A stretch of DNA of 37,730 nucleotides. Origin: Lacisediminimonas sp. GTDB taxonomy: Bacteria > Pseudomonadota > Gammaproteobacteria > Burkholderiales > Burkholderiaceae_D. Positions 8,848 to 16,933 of this stretch are shown here, piece by piece. How positions within the stretch are numbered: position 1 is the first letter of the stretch; every line of letters begins with the position of its first letter. The notes below the pieces were generated by a model. That model ran no database searches, was not told where the DNA came from, and worked only from the letters and a program-made list of their open reading frames with translations. The stretch lies in contig NZ_JAUSNH010000260.1 of NCBI RefSeq assembly GCF_030645335.1, positions 1 through 37,730 on the forward strand, given 5' to 3'. The translations under genes and the position numbers were made by a program.

Positions 8848-8936
8848 GGCCCCTCTTTTTTCCAGGCTTTCCGATTGGCACACCGAAGCACGACCCGAAA
8901 AGAAGAGCGACAAAACGGTGAATTTTAACGTATTGA

Positions 8937-10301
8937 ATGGTCGACACTACTAAATTGAAATCCTGGATCGAACGGCGCAAGCACCAGTTGAGCTCACGGA
9001 AGAACCGCATCGTTGCGGCGGCTTCGGTATTCCTGGCCCTATGCGCTTTCGGTGCTGCCGGCGTTGCGCCGATGGCGCCCGATGCCGCCGACTTGCCGGT
9101 TCGTTCCGTGCAGGAAGACTTGAACCTGCCATCTCTGGCGCAACAGATTGCCCAATTCACGCCAGAACCCCAAATATTCATCAGCGAAGAAAAGGTCCGT
9201 TCCGGCGACACCCTTGCCACGCTGCTGCAGCGGCTTGGCGTCAGCGATGAAGCTGCCGCCACCTATATCAAGAGCGACAGCCGGGCCCGTGCGCTGATGC
9301 AGTTGCGGCCAGGCCGCCGCGTGCAGGCATCGGTCAATGCCAGTGGCGCCTTGCAAACCATCAGCACCACCGTCACCGACGGCCGGGACAACCCGTACCG
9401 GAACATCGTCGTCACCCGTGAAGGTGAACGCTTCCGCACGGATGAAGTTGCCGCCCCGGTCGAAAAGCGCATTGAAATGCGCACCGCGAATATCCGTTCC
9501 TCCTTGTTTGCCGCAACCGATACTGCCCAGATTCCCGATGCGGTCGCGCTGCAACTGGTCGAAATGTTTTCGACCAATATCGACTTCGCGTCCGACCTGC
9601 GTCGTGGCGACAATTTCAGCGTGGTCTATGAAACCTATTGGCAAGGTGGCGATTACCTGCGCGCCGGCCGCGTGCTTGCCGCAGAGTTCAAGAACGCCGG
9701 CGCAACCTACCAGTCGGTCTGGTTCGACGAGCCAGGCTCGCGCCAGGGTGGCGGTTATTACGGCTTTGACGGCAAATCGCTGAAAAAGGCCTTCCTGAAA
9801 TCGCCGCTTGAATTTTCCCGGGTCTCTTCCGGATTTTCGATGCGCATGCATCCGCTGTCGGGCAAGTGGAAGCAGCACAAGGGCGTCGATTTTGCGGCGG
9901 CGACCGGCACACCGATCCGCGCTGCAGGTGAAGGCGTGATTGAATTCGCCGGCGTGCAAGGCGGCTACGGCAATCTCGTCGTCATCAAGCACTGGTCCAA
10001 TTACACGACGGCTTATGCCCACATGAGCCGGTTCGCAGCAGGCATTCGCAAGGGGGCGAAGATCTCGCAGGGCGAAGTGATCGGTTACGTTGGCTCGACC
10101 GGCTGGTCGACCGGCCCGCACTTGCACTATGAATTCCGCGTCAACAACCAGCCGCGCGACCCGATGACGGTGGATATTCCCAATGCGCAGCCACTGGCCG
10201 GCGCTGAACTGCAGCGCTTTCGCACCGTGGCCAGTGACATGACGCATCGGCTGGCCCTGCTGACGCCGCAGGACCAGAATATCAAGCTGGCTGCACGCTG
10301 A
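8937..10301 (+). CDS. Membrane-anchored M23 family peptidoglycan metallopeptidase
   Basis: The 454-residue protein has a short cytoplasmic N-terminus and one membrane segment (about residues 24-46), so the rest should lie in the periplasm. Residues 85-130 (VRSGDTLATLLQRLGV) resemble the LysM-like/OapA peptidoglycan-binding domain, and a middle domain follows to about residue 280. The C-terminal LytM/M23 domain holds the zinc ligands and catalytic residues: H314 and D318 in HKGVDFAA, H362, and H395/H397 in GPHLHYEF. All key residues are present, so it should be an active D,D-endopeptidase cutting peptide cross-links, as in the MepM type. anmK follows 136 bases downstream on the same strand, linking wall turnover and recycling. 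Confidence 0.95.
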   Translation: MVDTTKLKSWIERRKHQLSSRKNRIVAAASVFLALCAFGAAGVAPMAPDAADLPVRSVQEDLNLPSLAQQIAQFTPEPQIFISEEKVRSGDTLATLLQRLGVSDEAAATYIKSDSRARALMQLRPGRRVQASVNASGALQTISTTVTDGRDNPYRNIVVTREGERFRTDEVAAPVEKRIEMRTANIRSSLFAATDTAQIPDAVALQLVEMFSTNIDFASDLRRGDNFSVVYETYWQGGDYLRAGRVLAAEFKNAGATYQSVWFDEPGSRQGGGYYGFDGKSLKKAFLKSPLEFSRVSSGFSMRMHPLSGKWKQHKGVDFAAATGTPIRAAGEGVIEFAGVQGGYGNLVVIKHWSNYTTAYAHMSRFAAGIRKGAKISQGEVIGYVGSTGWSTGPHLHYEFRVNNQPRDPMTVDIPNAQPLAGAELQRFRTVASDMTHRLALLTPQDQNIKLAAR

Positions 10302-10437
10302 TCCTCACAGCAGGCTTGCCGCCCGGCGCGCCCTGGAACCGGCCATCCGGGGCACCTGATTTTCAGCAGGCGCTGCCGTCACTGGGAAGCGCCGCGCCCT
10401 GGCCCAGATTGCCCCTTGGTGACTCCCGGTCATTCCT

Positions 10438-11604
10438 ATGCCAGCTCACAGCCCCCCTTCCTCCCCGCTTGCCGGATCTTTTTTCATCGGCCTGATGTCG
10501 GGCACCAGCCTTGACGGCGTAGACGGTGTGCTGGCCGCATTCAACGATGATCCGGAAAACAAGCCGGCAGAGACGCTGGCGCATGCGCATATTCCGTTCA
10601 CCGGCGCCATGCGTGCGGAACTGATGGCCCTGCAGGCGCCCGGCCACAACGAACTCGATCGCGAGGCACGGGTCGCCAATTCGCTGGCCGGATGTTACGC
10701 CAGCTGCGTCAGGCAGTTGCTCAGCCAGTCAGGCGCAGCCCCGCAGTCAGTGCGGGCCGTCGGCGTCCACGGCCAGACGATCCGGCATCGGCCGGAACTC
10801 GGCTATACCCGCCAGGCCAACAACCCTGCCCTGCTGGCAGAGCTGTGCGGCATCGATATCATTGCCGACTTCCGTAGCCGCGACATTGCCGCCGGAGGCC
10901 AGGGCGCGCCGCTGGTGCCCGCCTTTCACCACGCCGTTTTCGGCTCGCCCCAGGAATGCCGGGTGATCGCCAACATCGGCGGCATTGCCAACATCACCGT
11001 GCTTGAACCAGGCGCCGCCAACACCGCCGGCCACGACACCGGTCCCGGCAATGTATTGATGGACTTGTGGATCAGCCAGCAACGCAACCAGGCGTTCGAC
11101 GCCGGTGGCGCCTGGGCCGCCAGCGGTACGGTCGTCCCGGCATTGCTGGCCCGCCTGTCGGGCAACGCCTATTTCGAGAAAGCGCCGCCCAAGAGTACAG
11201 GAAGGGATCTGTTCCACCACGAATGGCTGGCTGCCCACCTTGCTGCTGTACAGACGTCAGGCAAGCTGCGCCCGGAAGACATACAAAGAACGCTGTGTGA
11301 ACTGACTGCAGGCACGCTGGCGAGCGCGATCCGTCGCAGCGCGCCTGACACACGAGCCGTGTTTGTCTGCGGCGGGGGTGCATTCAACGTTTTTCTGATG
11401 CAGCGCATTCAAGAAGTACTCGATGGCAGCGGCGTGCGCGCCACAGTCGGTACCACCGAGGCATTGGGAATTGAACCCATGCATGTCGAGTCGCTGGCTT
11501 TTGCCTGGCTGGCCCGGCAGTTCACCCAGCGACGCCCGGGCAATCTTCCCGCGGTGACCGGCGCGCGCGGTGCGCGGATATTAGGCGCCTTGTATCCTGC
11601 GTGA
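10438..11604 (+). CDS. anmK: Anhydro-N-acetylmuramic acid kinase AnmK
   Basis: The 388-residue protein phosphorylates and opens 1,6-anhydro-MurNAc released from peptidoglycan, yielding MurNAc-6-phosphate for recycling. The family signature GLMSGTSLDGVDG lies near residue 18. The anhydro-sugar and ATP sites are seen in VGVHGQTIRH, DFRSRDIAAGGQGAPLVP, GHDTGPGNVLMD and CGGGAFNVFLM. Length fits the family. The first dozen residues are Pro/Ser-rich and may be an overlong N-terminus, but no later start has a better ribosome-binding site. It lies downstream of the M23 peptidase and converges on erpA. Confidence 0.95.
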   Translation: MPAHSPPSSPLAGSFFIGLMSGTSLDGVDGVLAAFNDDPENKPAETLAHAHIPFTGAMRAELMALQAPGHNELDREARVANSLAGCYASCVRQLLSQSGAAPQSVRAVGVHGQTIRHRPELGYTRQANNPALLAELCGIDIIADFRSRDIAAGGQGAPLVPAFHHAVFGSPQECRVIANIGGIANITVLEPGAANTAGHDTGPGNVLMDLWISQQRNQAFDAGGAWAASGTVVPALLARLSGNAYFEKAPPKSTGRDLFHHEWLAAHLAAVQTSGKLRPEDIQRTLCELTAGTLASAIRRSAPDTRAVFVCGGGAFNVFLMQRIQEVLDGSGVRATVGTTEALGIEPMHVESLAFAWLARQFTQRRPGNLPAVTGARGARILGALYPA

Positions 11605-11681
11605 GAATCGTTGAAGGCGCACGAAAGGCTGCTGCGTAGCGCGACATGCGTGCGAAAACAGGAGGTAAGCCAGCGAGAATG

Positions 11682-11707
11682 AAAAAAGCGCGGCGAACGC
11701 CGCGCTT
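11682..11707 (-). terminator. Rho-independent terminator of erpA
   Basis: A 10-base perfect stem (AAGCGCGGCG / CGCCGCGCTT, 11686-11707) is followed on the minus strand by six T residues. It sits 23 bases past the erpA stop. On the plus strand the stem is followed only by TTCTT, so it may also partly stop anmK transcription. Confidence 0.85.
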
Positions 11708-11729
11708 CTTGACCGGGACCGACCGGCAA

Positions 11730-12080
11730 TCAGGCTGAGAAGGAAGATCCGCAGCCGCAGGTTGTCGTCGCATTCGGATTCTTGATCACGAACTGCGCGC
11801 CTTCCAGGTCATCCTTGTAGTCGATCTCTGCGCCGACCAGGTACTGGTAGCTCATCGAGTCGATCAGCAACTGGACGCCATTCTTGTCCATCGTCGTGTC
11901 ATCTTCATTGACGATTTCGTCGAACGTGAAACCATACTGGAAGCCAGAACAGCCCCCGCCCTGCACGAACACACGCAGCTTCAGGTCCGGGTTTCCTTCC
12001 TCGTCGATCAACTGCGCGACCTTGGCGGCGGCGCTATCGGTAAAGACGATCGGAGCGGGCATTTCGGTAACAGCATTCAT
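11730..12080 (-). CDS. erpA: A-type iron-sulfur cluster carrier ErpA
   Basis: The 116-residue protein is an A-type Fe-S carrier with the three conserved Cys: one in [11 protein letters not shown] and two in the C-terminal TTCGCGSSF. It hands iron-sulfur clusters to apoproteins, notably in isoprenoid synthesis and respiration. ErpA, IscA and SufA look alike; the absence of isc or suf neighbours and the text [18 protein letters not shown] favour ErpA. The ATG at 12080 has a CAGGAG ribosome-binding site. It lies 54 bases downstream of the bactofilin gene on the same strand and ends at a clear terminator. Confidence 0.93.
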   Translation of the reverse strand: MNAVTEMPAPIVFTDSAAAKVAQLIDEEGNPDLKLRVFVQGGGCSGFQYGFTFDEIVNEDDTTMDKNGVQLLIDSMSYQYLVGAEIDYKDDLEGAQFVIKNPNATTTCGCGSSFSA

Positions 12081-12134
12081 TTCAAACTCCTGCAGATCGG
12101 TGTGCGAAAAAAGATTATAGCCCTTTGCCGGGTT

Positions 12135-12536
12135 TCAGGCTGAGGTGGCCCGGATCGGCGCGGCCAGCTTCAGGATTTGCTCCCCCGCATGGTCGTGGCT
12201 CAGGCGTCCTGATACCAGCGCGCCGCCATGCATTTCCAGCGCCTTGTAGTACACATCGCCAGTTATGCGGGCGTGTGGCTGCAGTTCAAGCAGTTCGGAC
12301 GAGTAAACCGGGCCGACTATCTCGCCATTGACGACCAGGTGCGCGACCCGCACCTCGCCTTCGACTCGCGCATGCTCTGAAATCACCAGCATGCTGGGCT
12401 CGGCCGGATCGGCAATCACATTGCCATTGATGATGCCATCGATGCGCAAGCCACCCTTGAAATGCAGGTTTCCCTCTATCCGTGTCGAGATACCGATCAG
12501 GCTGTCGATAGTGTTCTTGGTCTTGTGGCCAAACAT
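12135..12536 (-). CDS. Bactofilin (polymer-forming cytoskeletal protein)
   Basis: The 133-residue protein carries the bactofilin core, a right-handed beta-helix, from about residue 14 to 115. Repeated glycine-hydrophobic steps are visible (IEGNLHFKGGLRIDGIINGN, VEGEVRVAHLVVNGEIVGPV, ARITGDVYYKALEMHGG). Bactofilins polymerise without nucleotide into filaments that bind the inner membrane and localise cell-wall enzymes. The N-terminal tail MFGHKTKNTIDS is short. The start at 12536 has a strong AAGGAG that overlaps the end of the upstream gene, with 10 bases between stop and start, so the two are coupled. Bactofilin genes elsewhere often sit beside M23 peptidases; one lies about 2 kb away here. 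Confidence 0.93.
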   Translation of the reverse strand: MFGHKTKNTIDSLIGISTRIEGNLHFKGGLRIDGIINGNVIADPAEPSMLVISEHARVEGEVRVAHLVVNGEIVGPVYSSELLELQPHARITGDVYYKALEMHGGALVSGRLSHDHAGEQILKLAAPIRATSA

Positions 12537-12546
12537 GGGCTCTCCT

Positions 12547-13278
12547 TTACAAGTTCAGGGTCTGCTGCGCACGCACCTGGCCCTTTTCGAGCACAGTCGC
12601 CTGGAACGAGCGCGGCGTTACGCCAGCAGGCAAGGTCAGGGTTCCCTCCAGGCGTTGATAATGCCTGAAGCCCAGCTTGAAATTATTGATCTCGGACGAC
12701 TTTCCTTCAGGAAAATTCAAGCTCAAGGTCCGCCCATTCTGCATCACGGCGACGCTCAGTCGCAGCGATCCCTCAAAATTCGTTGCGCGCTTGCCACCCT
12801 GCATTACCAGCAATCGATACTGCAATTGCGTCGGCGCGCTGAGTTCGGCGCTTATTCCACGAATCGCAACGCCTGTGCCGCGCGGATCGACGGGGAGCAG
12901 GCTTTCAAAAAATGCCAGGTCTTCCTTGATGCGAATATTTTCTGCCTCCAGCAACTTGATCTGGGTTGTCAGCTCTTTCTGGGCGGCGCGTTCTATATTC
13001 AACTGGCTTTCCGCCGCGTTGGCGCTGGTCGCCAGTCGGTCGCGCTCGATCCGGAGTTCCGCCAGTTGCCGCACTGCGCTGTCAAGTTCGACCGGCGATG
13101 GCCGCGCCGGCATGCCGGCCAGGCTCCGGCCATGATCATAGACCCACGATCCGAGCAGCGCACCCAATCCGAGCAGGACCACGCCGAACACGATCCTGGC
13201 CGGCCACGGCATCGCGGTAGTCACCGTCATGCGGGGTGCGGAAATGGAGCGCCGCCGGAGCCACAGTTTGACTTTCAC
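12547..13278 (-). CDS. Single-pass membrane protein with coiled coil (DUF6776-like), upstream of bactofilin
   Basis: The 243-residue product starts at a GTG (13278) preceded by GAGGG. It has a basic N-terminus, one membrane segment at about residues 27-47, a long coiled coil at about 62-128 rich in Glu/Arg/Leu/Ala heptads, and a C-terminal domain of about 110 residues predicted mostly beta (LRLSVAVMQNGRTLSLNFPEG). The likely topology is N-in, with coiled coil and beta domain in the periplasm. I think it belongs to the family catalogued as DUF6776, but that is from memory. Function is unknown. Its stop is 10 bases from the bactofilin start, suggesting a joint envelope role. Confidence 0.85.
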   Translation of the reverse strand: MKVKLWLRRRSISAPRMTVTTAMPWPARIVFGVVLLGLGALLGSWVYDHGRSLAGMPARPSPVELDSAVRQLAELRIERDRLATSANAAESQLNIERAAQKELTTQIKLLEAENIRIKEDLAFFESLLPVDPRGTGVAIRGISAELSAPTQLQYRLLVMQGGKRATNFEGSLRLSVAVMQNGRTLSLNFPEGKSSEINNFKLGFRHYQRLEGTLTLPAGVTPRSFQATVLEKGQVRAQQTLNL

Positions 13279-13318
13279 GGACCCTCACCGTACTGCATCA
13301 GCGGGAATGAACCAGCGC

Positions 13319-14362
13319 TCAGGGGAGTACCGGCACATGCATCAGGCCGGCCGCTTCATCCAGCCCGAACATGATGTTCATGCACTGCACACCCTGGCCT
13401 GCCGCACCTTTGACCAGGTTATCTTCGACTACCAGGATGACCAACAAATCCCCATTGCCAGGCCGGTGCACCGCGATGCGCATCATGTTGGAGGCGCGCA
13501 CCGAGCGTGTTTCCGGGTGGCTTCCGGCAGGCATGACGTCGACGAAACGCTCCTGGGCGAAATGATTTTCGTACAAGGCCTGGAAGTCGGTGTCGCGCGC
13601 CTCGGGCAGCAGTTGTGCGTAGAGGGTCGAATGAATGCCCCGGATCATCGGCACCAGGTGCGGAACGAACGTCAGCCCGACCTTGCGCCCCGAGATTGCT
13701 TCAAGTCCCTGCACCGTCTCCGGCAGATGACGGTGGCCTTTTACGCCGTAAGCCTTGAAATTGTCGGATGCTTCGGCCAGCAGGGTCGATATTTCCGCCT
13801 TGCGGCCGGCACCGGACACGCCTGACTTGCAATCGGCGATCAAGCCCAGTTCGTTGACCAGTGGCTTGCCCTGAGCCAGCAAGGGCGCCAATCCGAGCTG
13901 CATGGAGGTGGGATAACAGCCAGGCAGCCCAATGACACGGGCGCCTTTTATCTGCTCGCGGTTGACTTCCGGCAGACCGTAGACCGCTTCTTCGAGGATA
14001 TCCGGGCACGCATGGGGCATGCCGTACCAGGTCTCGAACGTCTTGGTGTCGCGCAGCCGAAAATCGGCCGCCAGGTCGATCACCTTGACGCCGGCCGCCA
14101 GCAGTTCACGTGCTTGCGCCATGGCGACGCCATGCGGCGTTGCAAAAAACACCACATCGCAAGCGCCAAGGTCCGCCTTTTCCGGCGCCGAGAAACAAAG
14201 CGACACATGGCCGCGCAGCGAAGGATACATGTCTGCCACCGGCAGGCCGTCCTCCTTGCGCGAGGTGATTGCAGTGAGCTGAACCTGCGGGTGCGCACAG
14301 AGTATCCGCAGTAATTCCACTCCGGTATAGCCAGTGCCGCCTACGATGCCTACCTTGATCAT
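13319..14362 (-). CDS. argC: N-acetyl-gamma-glutamyl-phosphate reductase ArgC
   Basis: From the ATG at 14362 the protein has 347 residues and opens [21 protein letters not shown], the NADP-binding Rossmann motif. The catalytic Cys is in [14 protein letters not shown], and the substrate/dimer region follows ([24 protein letters not shown]). It reduces N-acetylglutamyl phosphate to the semialdehyde in arginine synthesis. The frame is open to 14425, but that start would lie upstream of the putative promoter at 14413-14421 and adds residues not found in the family. It stands alone between the rpsI terminator and the DUF6776-like gene. Confidence 0.96.
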   Translation of the reverse strand: MIKVGIVGGTGYTGVELLRILCAHPQVQLTAITSRKEDGLPVADMYPSLRGHVSLCFSAPEKADLGACDVVFFATPHGVAMAQARELLAAGVKVIDLAADFRLRDTKTFETWYGMPHACPDILEEAVYGLPEVNREQIKGARVIGLPGCYPTSMQLGLAPLLAQGKPLVNELGLIADCKSGVSGAGRKAEISTLLAEASDNFKAYGVKGHRHLPETVQGLEAISGRKVGLTFVPHLVPMIRGIHSTLYAQLLPEARDTDFQALYENHFAQERFVDVMPAGSHPETRSVRASNMMRIAVHRPGNGDLLVILVVEDNLVKGAAGQGVQCMNIMFGLDEAAGLMHVPVLP

Positions 14363-14412
14363 GTTGTGCCGTGCCTGCTTGTGTTGAGTTGGGTTGCTTG
14401 CGTGGAGAGAGG

Positions 14413-14421
14413 ATTCTAGCA
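14413..14421 (-). promoter_or_regulatory. Putative extended -10 promoter for argC
   Basis: On the minus strand the nonamer TGCTAGAAT fits an extended -10 element (TG-N-TATAAT with one mismatch). No clear -35 is present. Transcription would start near 14406, about 45 bases before the argC ATG and just past the rpsI terminator, which supports the shorter ArgC start. Confidence 0.45.
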
Positions 14422-14458
14422 GCACCGGGATTTGCCGCCCGGCTGCGGGCGCCGACGT

Positions 14459-14491
14459 AAAAAAAGCTGCCAGGCTGGTGCCGGGCAGCTT
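14459..14491 (-). terminator. Rho-independent terminator of the rplM-rpsI operon
   Basis: An 8-base stem AAGCTGCC / GGCAGCTT (14464-14471 with 14484-14491) continues past one A.G mismatch into a 3-base inner stem GGC/GCC with a TGGT loop. On the minus strand seven T residues follow. It lies 24 bases past the rpsI stop. Confidence 0.88.
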
Positions 14492-14515
14492 CTTCGAACA
14501 ACGCGCCTGAGGTGC

Positions 14516-14908
14516 TTAGCGCTTCGAGAACTGCTTGGCGCGACGTGCTTTGCGCAGGCCGACCTTTTTACGCTCGACTTCACGCGCATCGCGTGTGACG
14601 AAACCAGCGCGGGCCAGTTCTGGCTTCAGCGTTGCGTCATAGTCGATCAGTGCACGCGTGATGCCGTGACGAACCGCGCCAGCCTGGCCGGATTCGCCGC
14701 CACCGTTGACGTTGACCATGATGTCGAAAGTCGTGACATTGTTGGTCAGTTCCAGCGGCTGACGGATCACCATCAGGCCGGTCTCGCGCGAGAAGTAATC
14801 GCTGGCGAGCTTGCCGTTGACCATGATCTGGCCAGATCCGGACTTCATGAAGACACGGGCGACTGCGCTCTTGCGACGTCCGGTGCCATAGTTATAAATA
14901 CCGATCAT
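14516..14908 (-). CDS. rpsI: 30S ribosomal protein S9
   Basis: The 130-residue protein matches S9 throughout: [19 protein letters not shown] at the start, the central [19 protein letters not shown], and the basic C-terminal tail ending [12 protein letters not shown]. This tail reaches the ribosomal P site and contacts the tRNA anticodon stem-loop. It lies 9 bases after the rplM stop, the near-universal rplM-rpsI pair, and ends at a strong terminator. Confidence 0.99.
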   Translation of the reverse strand: MIGIYNYGTGRRKSAVARVFMKSGSGQIMVNGKLASDYFSRETGLMVIRQPLELTNNVTTFDIMVNVNGGGESGQAGAVRHGITRALIDYDATLKPELARAGFVTRDAREVERKKVGLRKARRAKQFSKR

Positions 14909-14917
14909 GTCCGTTCC

Positions 14918-15349
14918 TTAGATCTCGAGTGGCTTGGGCTGCTGCGCCGAGTGCGGATGACTGTCTTCCGCATACACTTTCAGCTTTTTGATCATGGCGT
15001 AACCGAGCGGGCCCTTGGGCAGCATGCCCTTGACGGCCTTCTCCAGCGCACGACCCGGAAAACGCTGTTGCATCTTCTCGAAGCTGGTCTTGTAAATGCC
15101 ACCTGGATACGTGCTGTGGCGATAATAAATCTTGTCCGTTGCCTTGGCGCCCGTAACGCGCAGCTTGCCGGCATTGACGACGACGATGAAATCCCCGGTG
15201 TCGACGTGGGGAGTGAATTCCGGTTTATGCTTGCCGCGCAGTCGGCGTGCCACTTCGCTGGCAACACGTCCGAGAATTTTATCTGTCGCGTCAATCACGA
15301 ACCAATCGCGTTGGACTTCATGGCCCTTCGCGGAAAAGGTTTTTTGCAT
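14918..15349 (-). CDS. rplM: 50S ribosomal protein L13
   Basis: From the ATG at 15349 the protein has 143 residues, the normal length: [37 protein letters not shown] and [17 protein letters not shown] are classic L13 text. An AGGTAG ribosome-binding site lies 6 bases upstream. The frame stays open far upstream (to 15634), but that part is the untranslated leader and promoter. L13 is an early assembly protein of the large subunit, and in E. coli it represses its own operon through the mRNA leader. First gene of rplM-rpsI. Confidence 0.99.
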   Translation of the reverse strand: MQKTFSAKGHEVQRDWFVIDATDKILGRVASEVARRLRGKHKPEFTPHVDTGDFIVVVNAGKLRVTGAKATDKIYYRHSTYPGGIYKTSFEKMQQRFPGRALEKAVKGMLPKGPLGYAMIKKLKVYAEDSHPHSAQQPKPLEI

Positions 15350-15390
15350 GATGACTACCTGTCTGAAATGAAGGCCCTGTTGCGGTGGTT

Positions 15391-15415
15391 CCCCTGACCG
15401 GACTGCTGTCACGGG
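15391..15415 (-). promoter_or_regulatory. rplM: Hairpin in the rplM mRNA leader (candidate autoregulatory site)
   Basis: The leader of about 105 bases contains, in the RNA sense, CCCGTGAC and GTCAGGGG, which pair through TGAC/GTCA and CCC/GGG around one G.G mismatch, with a 9-base loop. L13-binding leaders are known in other bacteria, so this is a reasonable candidate, but I cannot match it to a published consensus. Confidence 0.35.
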
Positions 15416-15462
15416 ACTCATCCTTGTTGTCCATCTTCCGGGCACAATAAGAAGAACCGAAA

Positions 15463-15492
15463 AGTATAGCGTTTTCAAGTAGTTGGCGTCAA
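15463..15492 (-). promoter_or_regulatory. Sigma-70 promoter of rplM-rpsI
   Basis: On the minus strand TTGACG (15487-15492) and TATACT (15463-15468) are separated by 18 bases, a good sigma-70 match. Transcription would start near 15456, giving a leader of about 105 bases before the rplM ATG. The promoter lies back to back with the start of the divergent OsmC-family gene. Confidence 0.75.
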
Positions 15493-15596
15493 CACCCACG
15501 TGCTTCCAAGCGCCCGGAACCCGGCAGGCTGCAAAAAAAGCGCCTGCCCGGCTAAAATTCATCCTCACACATATATATAGAAGATTGGAACCCATC

Positions 15597-16043
15597 ATGG
15601 AATGCACGGTACGCTGGACCGGATTGTCCGGCATGACCTTCCTGGCCGAAACCGGCTCCGGACATGTCGTGACGATGGATGGCGCGCCGGACGGCGGCGG
15701 ACGTAACCTGGCGCCACGGCCGATGGAAGTGGTGCTGGCAGGTACCGGCGGCTGTACCGCCTATGACGTCGTGGTGATCCTGCGCAAGAGCGGCCAGGAC
15801 ATTCGCGGCTGCGATGTCACGCTGAAATCCGAGCGGGCCGAAAAAGACCCCAAGGTATTCACTGCGATCAACTTCCATTTCACCATTCGCGGACGCAACC
15901 TGAAAGCCAACCTGGTCGAACGGGCAATCAAGCTGTCGCATGAAAAATACTGTTCGGCCTCGATCATGCTGGAAAAAAGCGCGGTAATGACTCATTCCTT
16001 CGAAATCATCGACGACCTGGAGAGCCCGCCGGCGGCCAGTTGA
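15597..16043 (+). CDS. OsmC/Ohr-family protein (YhfA-like)
   Basis: From the ATG at 15597 the protein has 148 residues. It shows the OsmC fold signatures [23 protein letters not shown]-like helix text and [11 protein letters not shown], with the two reactive cysteines C53 and C119. OsmC and Ohr members reduce organic peroxides through this Cys pair; the YhfA branch, which this resembles by its [16 protein letters not shown] opening, has no settled function. It is divergent from rplM and converges on coq7. The frame is open upstream to 15483, but that region overlaps the rplM promoter and is not family-like. Confidence 0.9.
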   Translation: MECTVRWTGLSGMTFLAETGSGHVVTMDGAPDGGGRNLAPRPMEVVLAGTGGCTAYDVVVILRKSGQDIRGCDVTLKSERAEKDPKVFTAINFHFTIRGRNLKANLVERAIKLSHEKYCSASIMLEKSAVMTHSFEIIDDLESPPAAS

Positions 16044-16071
16044 CGCAGCCCGGGCTACGCTCGCCATCGAT

Positions 16072-16698
16072 TCATATACGGTAGGCGAGCGTCGTCATCA
16101 CTTTTGCCATGCCTTGCATGGCCGTCTTGATCGGCAGCGGAAGCTCGGCGGCGCCCAGCGCCTTGGCTGCCGCGCCGTGCTCGATCTCGTCTTGCCGCAT
16201 CTGATCGACGATTGCCCTCGACTTTGCATCTGCTGCGGGCAGCGTGCGCAAATGCTGATCCAGATGCGCTTCGACCTGGCGCTCGGTCTCGACCACACAG
16301 CCCAGGCTCCTGGCGTCGCCCATTTTCGCCATCGCGGCGCCGACCAGGAATGCGCCGCCATACCAGAGCGGATTGAGCAGGCTGGTGCGCGAGTTGAGCT
16401 CAGCCAGCCGTTGCGCGGTCCACGCCAGGTGATCTTCCTCTTCCCGGCCGGCCCGCTCGAATTGGCGGCGCGTCTCGTCATTGCGCGAAAAAGCGCCTTG
16501 CGCGTCATACAGCGCCTGGGCGCAGACTTCGCCGACGTGATTGACACGCATCAGCCCGGCGCTGTGGCGGCGATCGGCGTCGGTCAAACCCTGCTCTGCC
16601 AGCGCGGCCGACGGATTTGGCCGGCTTGCGCGGGCGACACCAGCCATCACGCGCAATGCGCGGTCGAAACCAGTTATCAAACGTTCAATTGTTGCCAT
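16072..16698 (-). CDS. coq7: Demethoxyubiquinone hydroxylase Coq7 (di-iron)
   Basis: The 208-residue protein hydroxylates demethoxyubiquinone, the penultimate step of aerobic ubiquinone synthesis. The di-iron ligands are all visible: E57 ([14 protein letters not shown]), E87 and H90 (EEEDHLAW), E139 (ETERQVEAH), and E171 and H174 (DEIEHGA). The hydrophobic region at 105-127 fits the monotopic membrane-binding surface of the family. Many betaproteobacteria use Coq7 rather than UbiF for this step. It stands alone, divergent from the porin gene. Confidence 0.95.
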   Translation of the reverse strand: MATIERLITGFDRALRVMAGVARASRPNPSAALAEQGLTDADRRHSAGLMRVNHVGEVCAQALYDAQGAFSRNDETRRQFERAGREEEDHLAWTAQRLAELNSRTSLLNPLWYGGAFLVGAAMAKMGDARSLGCVVETERQVEAHLDQHLRTLPAADAKSRAIVDQMRQDEIEHGAAAKALGAAELPLPIKTAMQGMAKVMTTLAYRI

Positions 16699-16866
16699 TT
16701 TCCCATTGGTAAACTGTGCTCGTTATGGGGAAACCGTTGCTGGTTTGCGACACATCGCCCCGAATAGTGATCCAATCACCAAAATTTCTTTGCCCTGCGC
16801 CCGTCAATTTGATGAAATGGCTACCAGCTTCTCAATCGCTTGGTTCTGAAGCGTCAGCAGGGACGT

Positions 16867-16876
16867 CCACTAGTGG
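16867..16876. promoter_or_regulatory. 10-base palindrome in the coq7-porin intergenic region
   Basis: CCACTAGTGG is a perfect palindrome located 58 bases before the porin start, within a 235-base divergent gap. Porin genes are usually tightly regulated, so it could be an operator, or chance. Around 16878-16906 a poor -35/-10 pair can be drawn, too weak to list on its own. Confidence 0.25.
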
Positions 16877-16933
16877 TTCTTGTTGAAGGCCGCAAAATAA
16901 ATTTTAGCACTACAACTCTCTGGAGATTACCCA

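Noticed and set aside
9039-10247. 402-residue open frame antisense to the M23 peptidase gene
   Set aside because: It mirrors the coding frame of a clear M23 gene. Long antisense frames are common in GC-rich DNA, and its translation shows no family features.
14363-14425. N-terminal extension of ArgC
   Set aside because: The extension is not family-like and would begin upstream of the putative -10 element at 14413-14421.
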